Assembly: GCF_003058265.1 (NCBI RefSeq)
Contig: NZ_QBUK01000016.1
Span: forward strand, 16,029 to 80,028
Reading direction: 5' to 3'
Length of the DNA: 64,000 bases
Origin: Flagellimonas amoyensis
GTDB taxonomy: Bacteria; Bacteroidota; Bacteroidia; Flavobacteriales; Flavobacteriaceae
Position numbers and translations under genes: made by a program. The notes under the pieces are model-generated. The model was given only the letters and a program-made list of their open reading frames with translations. It was not told where the DNA came from and ran no database searches. Positions 63,639 to 64,000 of the stretch are shown in pieces (the stretch's first letter is position 1; each line of letters begins with the position of its first letter).

Positions 63639-63787
63639 TCAATTCGTTTAACTGCAATATAATATTATTCGCTTTGCCTTCCAATTTATTCAAATGTACT
63701 GTTTCAGAAAGATGGGCATTCAACCCCATCGTATCCTAATCCATCTCTGAACCATATTCATTTGCCACGCCAAAAAGCTTCTTACAA

Positions 63788-63821
63788 CAAAAAAAAGCGA
63801 ACCTCTTGAAAGAGGTCCGCT
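63788..63821 (-). terminator. Intrinsic terminator of the gene cut by the right edge
   Basis: 12-bp stem AGCGGACCTCTT (63821-63810, minus) / AAGAGGTTCGCT (63807-63796) with one G-U pair and a U-run of eight. A GAGTTAGTT copy (63834-63842, minus) precedes it by 12 bases. Confidence 0.85.
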
Positions 63822-63905
63822 CCGAATTAACTAAACTAACTCAAATCCACTCCGTGGTGTCCATTGCACAGGTGCCCACAGAGAAGTTTCGGCCAATCCT
63901 TTTGA

Positions 63906-64000
63906 TCAGGTGATCAAATTCCTGTTCTCGTCCCATTCGGCCACGATGTTGCGCTTGCCCTGGTCCACACACTTGGCCAACCATTCCGGGTCGTACGACA
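63906..64000 (-). CDS. Partial gene, C-terminal 30 residues only
   Basis: Minus-strand frame open from the right edge to TGA at 63906-63908. The visible part is SYDPEWLAKCVDQGKRNIVA followed by EWDENRNLIT. Third positions are strongly G/C-rich (about 24 of 30), as in well-expressed genes of this window, and a terminator lies 85 bases beyond. I do not recognise the family from 30 residues; it is upstream, on the same strand, of the cytochrome-FG-GAP gene but separated by the terminator. Confidence 0.6.
   Translation of the reverse strand, partial: SYDPEWLAKCVDQGKRNIVAEWDENRNLIT

Noticed and set aside
63841..64000. Alternative frame at the right edge ending at 63846-63848 (RIGRNFSVGTCAMDTTEWI)
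   Set aside because: It uses many CGA/GGA codons rare in this window; the other frame, ending at 63906, shows the G/C third-position bias of real genes here.
1..64000. CRISPR arrays, insertion sequences, prophage, toxin-antitoxin or restriction-modification systems
   Set aside because: No spaced direct-repeat array, transposase, phage structural gene or paired toxin gene is visible; the ATP-cone nuclease at 18364-19206 has no methylase partner.

Overview
The window looks like chromosomal DNA of a marine-type Flavobacteriaceae (Bacteroidota), perhaps Muricauda/Allomuricauda-like; the genus is a guess. The basis is SusC/SusD pairs, a triple-tyrosine SusR-type regulator, type III and eukaryote-like type II glutamine synthetases side by side, DUF3570/DUF4266/DUF4159/DUF4197 proteins, many lipobox lipoproteins, and promoters of the Bacteroidota form TTTG-N19..21-TAnnTTTG. 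I found no IS element, prophage, CRISPR array or rRNA. One tRNA (Arg, ACG) is present.

Layout. 1-7524 (minus): a TldD, TldE/PmbA, DUF4159, MoxR, DUF58, BatA-type operon that runs off the left edge. It is interrupted by an AT-rich orphan membrane-protein gene flanked by 13-bp direct repeats. 7907-19206: cardiolipin synthase, then an energy/oxygen-stress block: D-2-hydroxyacid dehydrogenase, three tandem ATP-type universal stress proteins, a receiver-Crp/Fnr fusion regulator with its PAS histidine kinase, a TerB-like protein, uracil phosphoribosyltransferase, a beta-CASP RNase and an ATP-cone/PD-(D/E)XK nuclease. 19254-24787: a LytTR/LytS-type two-component pair, PspC and small lipoproteins. 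24791-31475 (minus): pyrF, prfA, a five-gene exported redox cluster (Rieske, thioredoxin, ApbE, DUF4266, DUF3570) and purM. 31558-34979: head-to-head glutamine synthetases. 35045-39343: Na+/Ca2+ exchanger, a BlaI/M56 sensor pair with three phased operators, a 49-aa conserved-looking gene and apt. 39408-39481: tRNA-Arg.

39645-49937 (minus) is a compact polysaccharide utilisation locus: SusC, SusD, a surface glycan-binding lipoprotein, GH30, GH5 and GH16. The enzyme set fits a beta-1,3/1,6-glucan such as laminarin. 50206-53163 is a membrane-spanning SusR-like regulator divergent from this locus, and its intergenic region carries repeated 16-bp motifs. 53528-63638 is a second SusC/SusD locus without carbohydrate enzymes; it carries a large FG-GAP/UnbV lipoprotein and a c-type cytochrome fused to FG-GAP repeats. 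The right edge cuts another minus-strand gene.

The parts most likely to hold little-described biology are: (a) the ApbE/DUF4266/DUF3570/thioredoxin/Rieske cluster, where the DUF4266 lipoprotein with a GGGCGCN tail may be the modified substrate; (b) the stress block coupling an ATP-cone nuclease, a beta-CASP RNase and uracil salvage, with a TGAT-N4-ATCA palindrome in front of the usp genes; (c) a recurring GAGTTAGTT element just upstream of four intrinsic terminators; and (d) the repeat-flanked orphan gene inside the MoxR/Bat operon.
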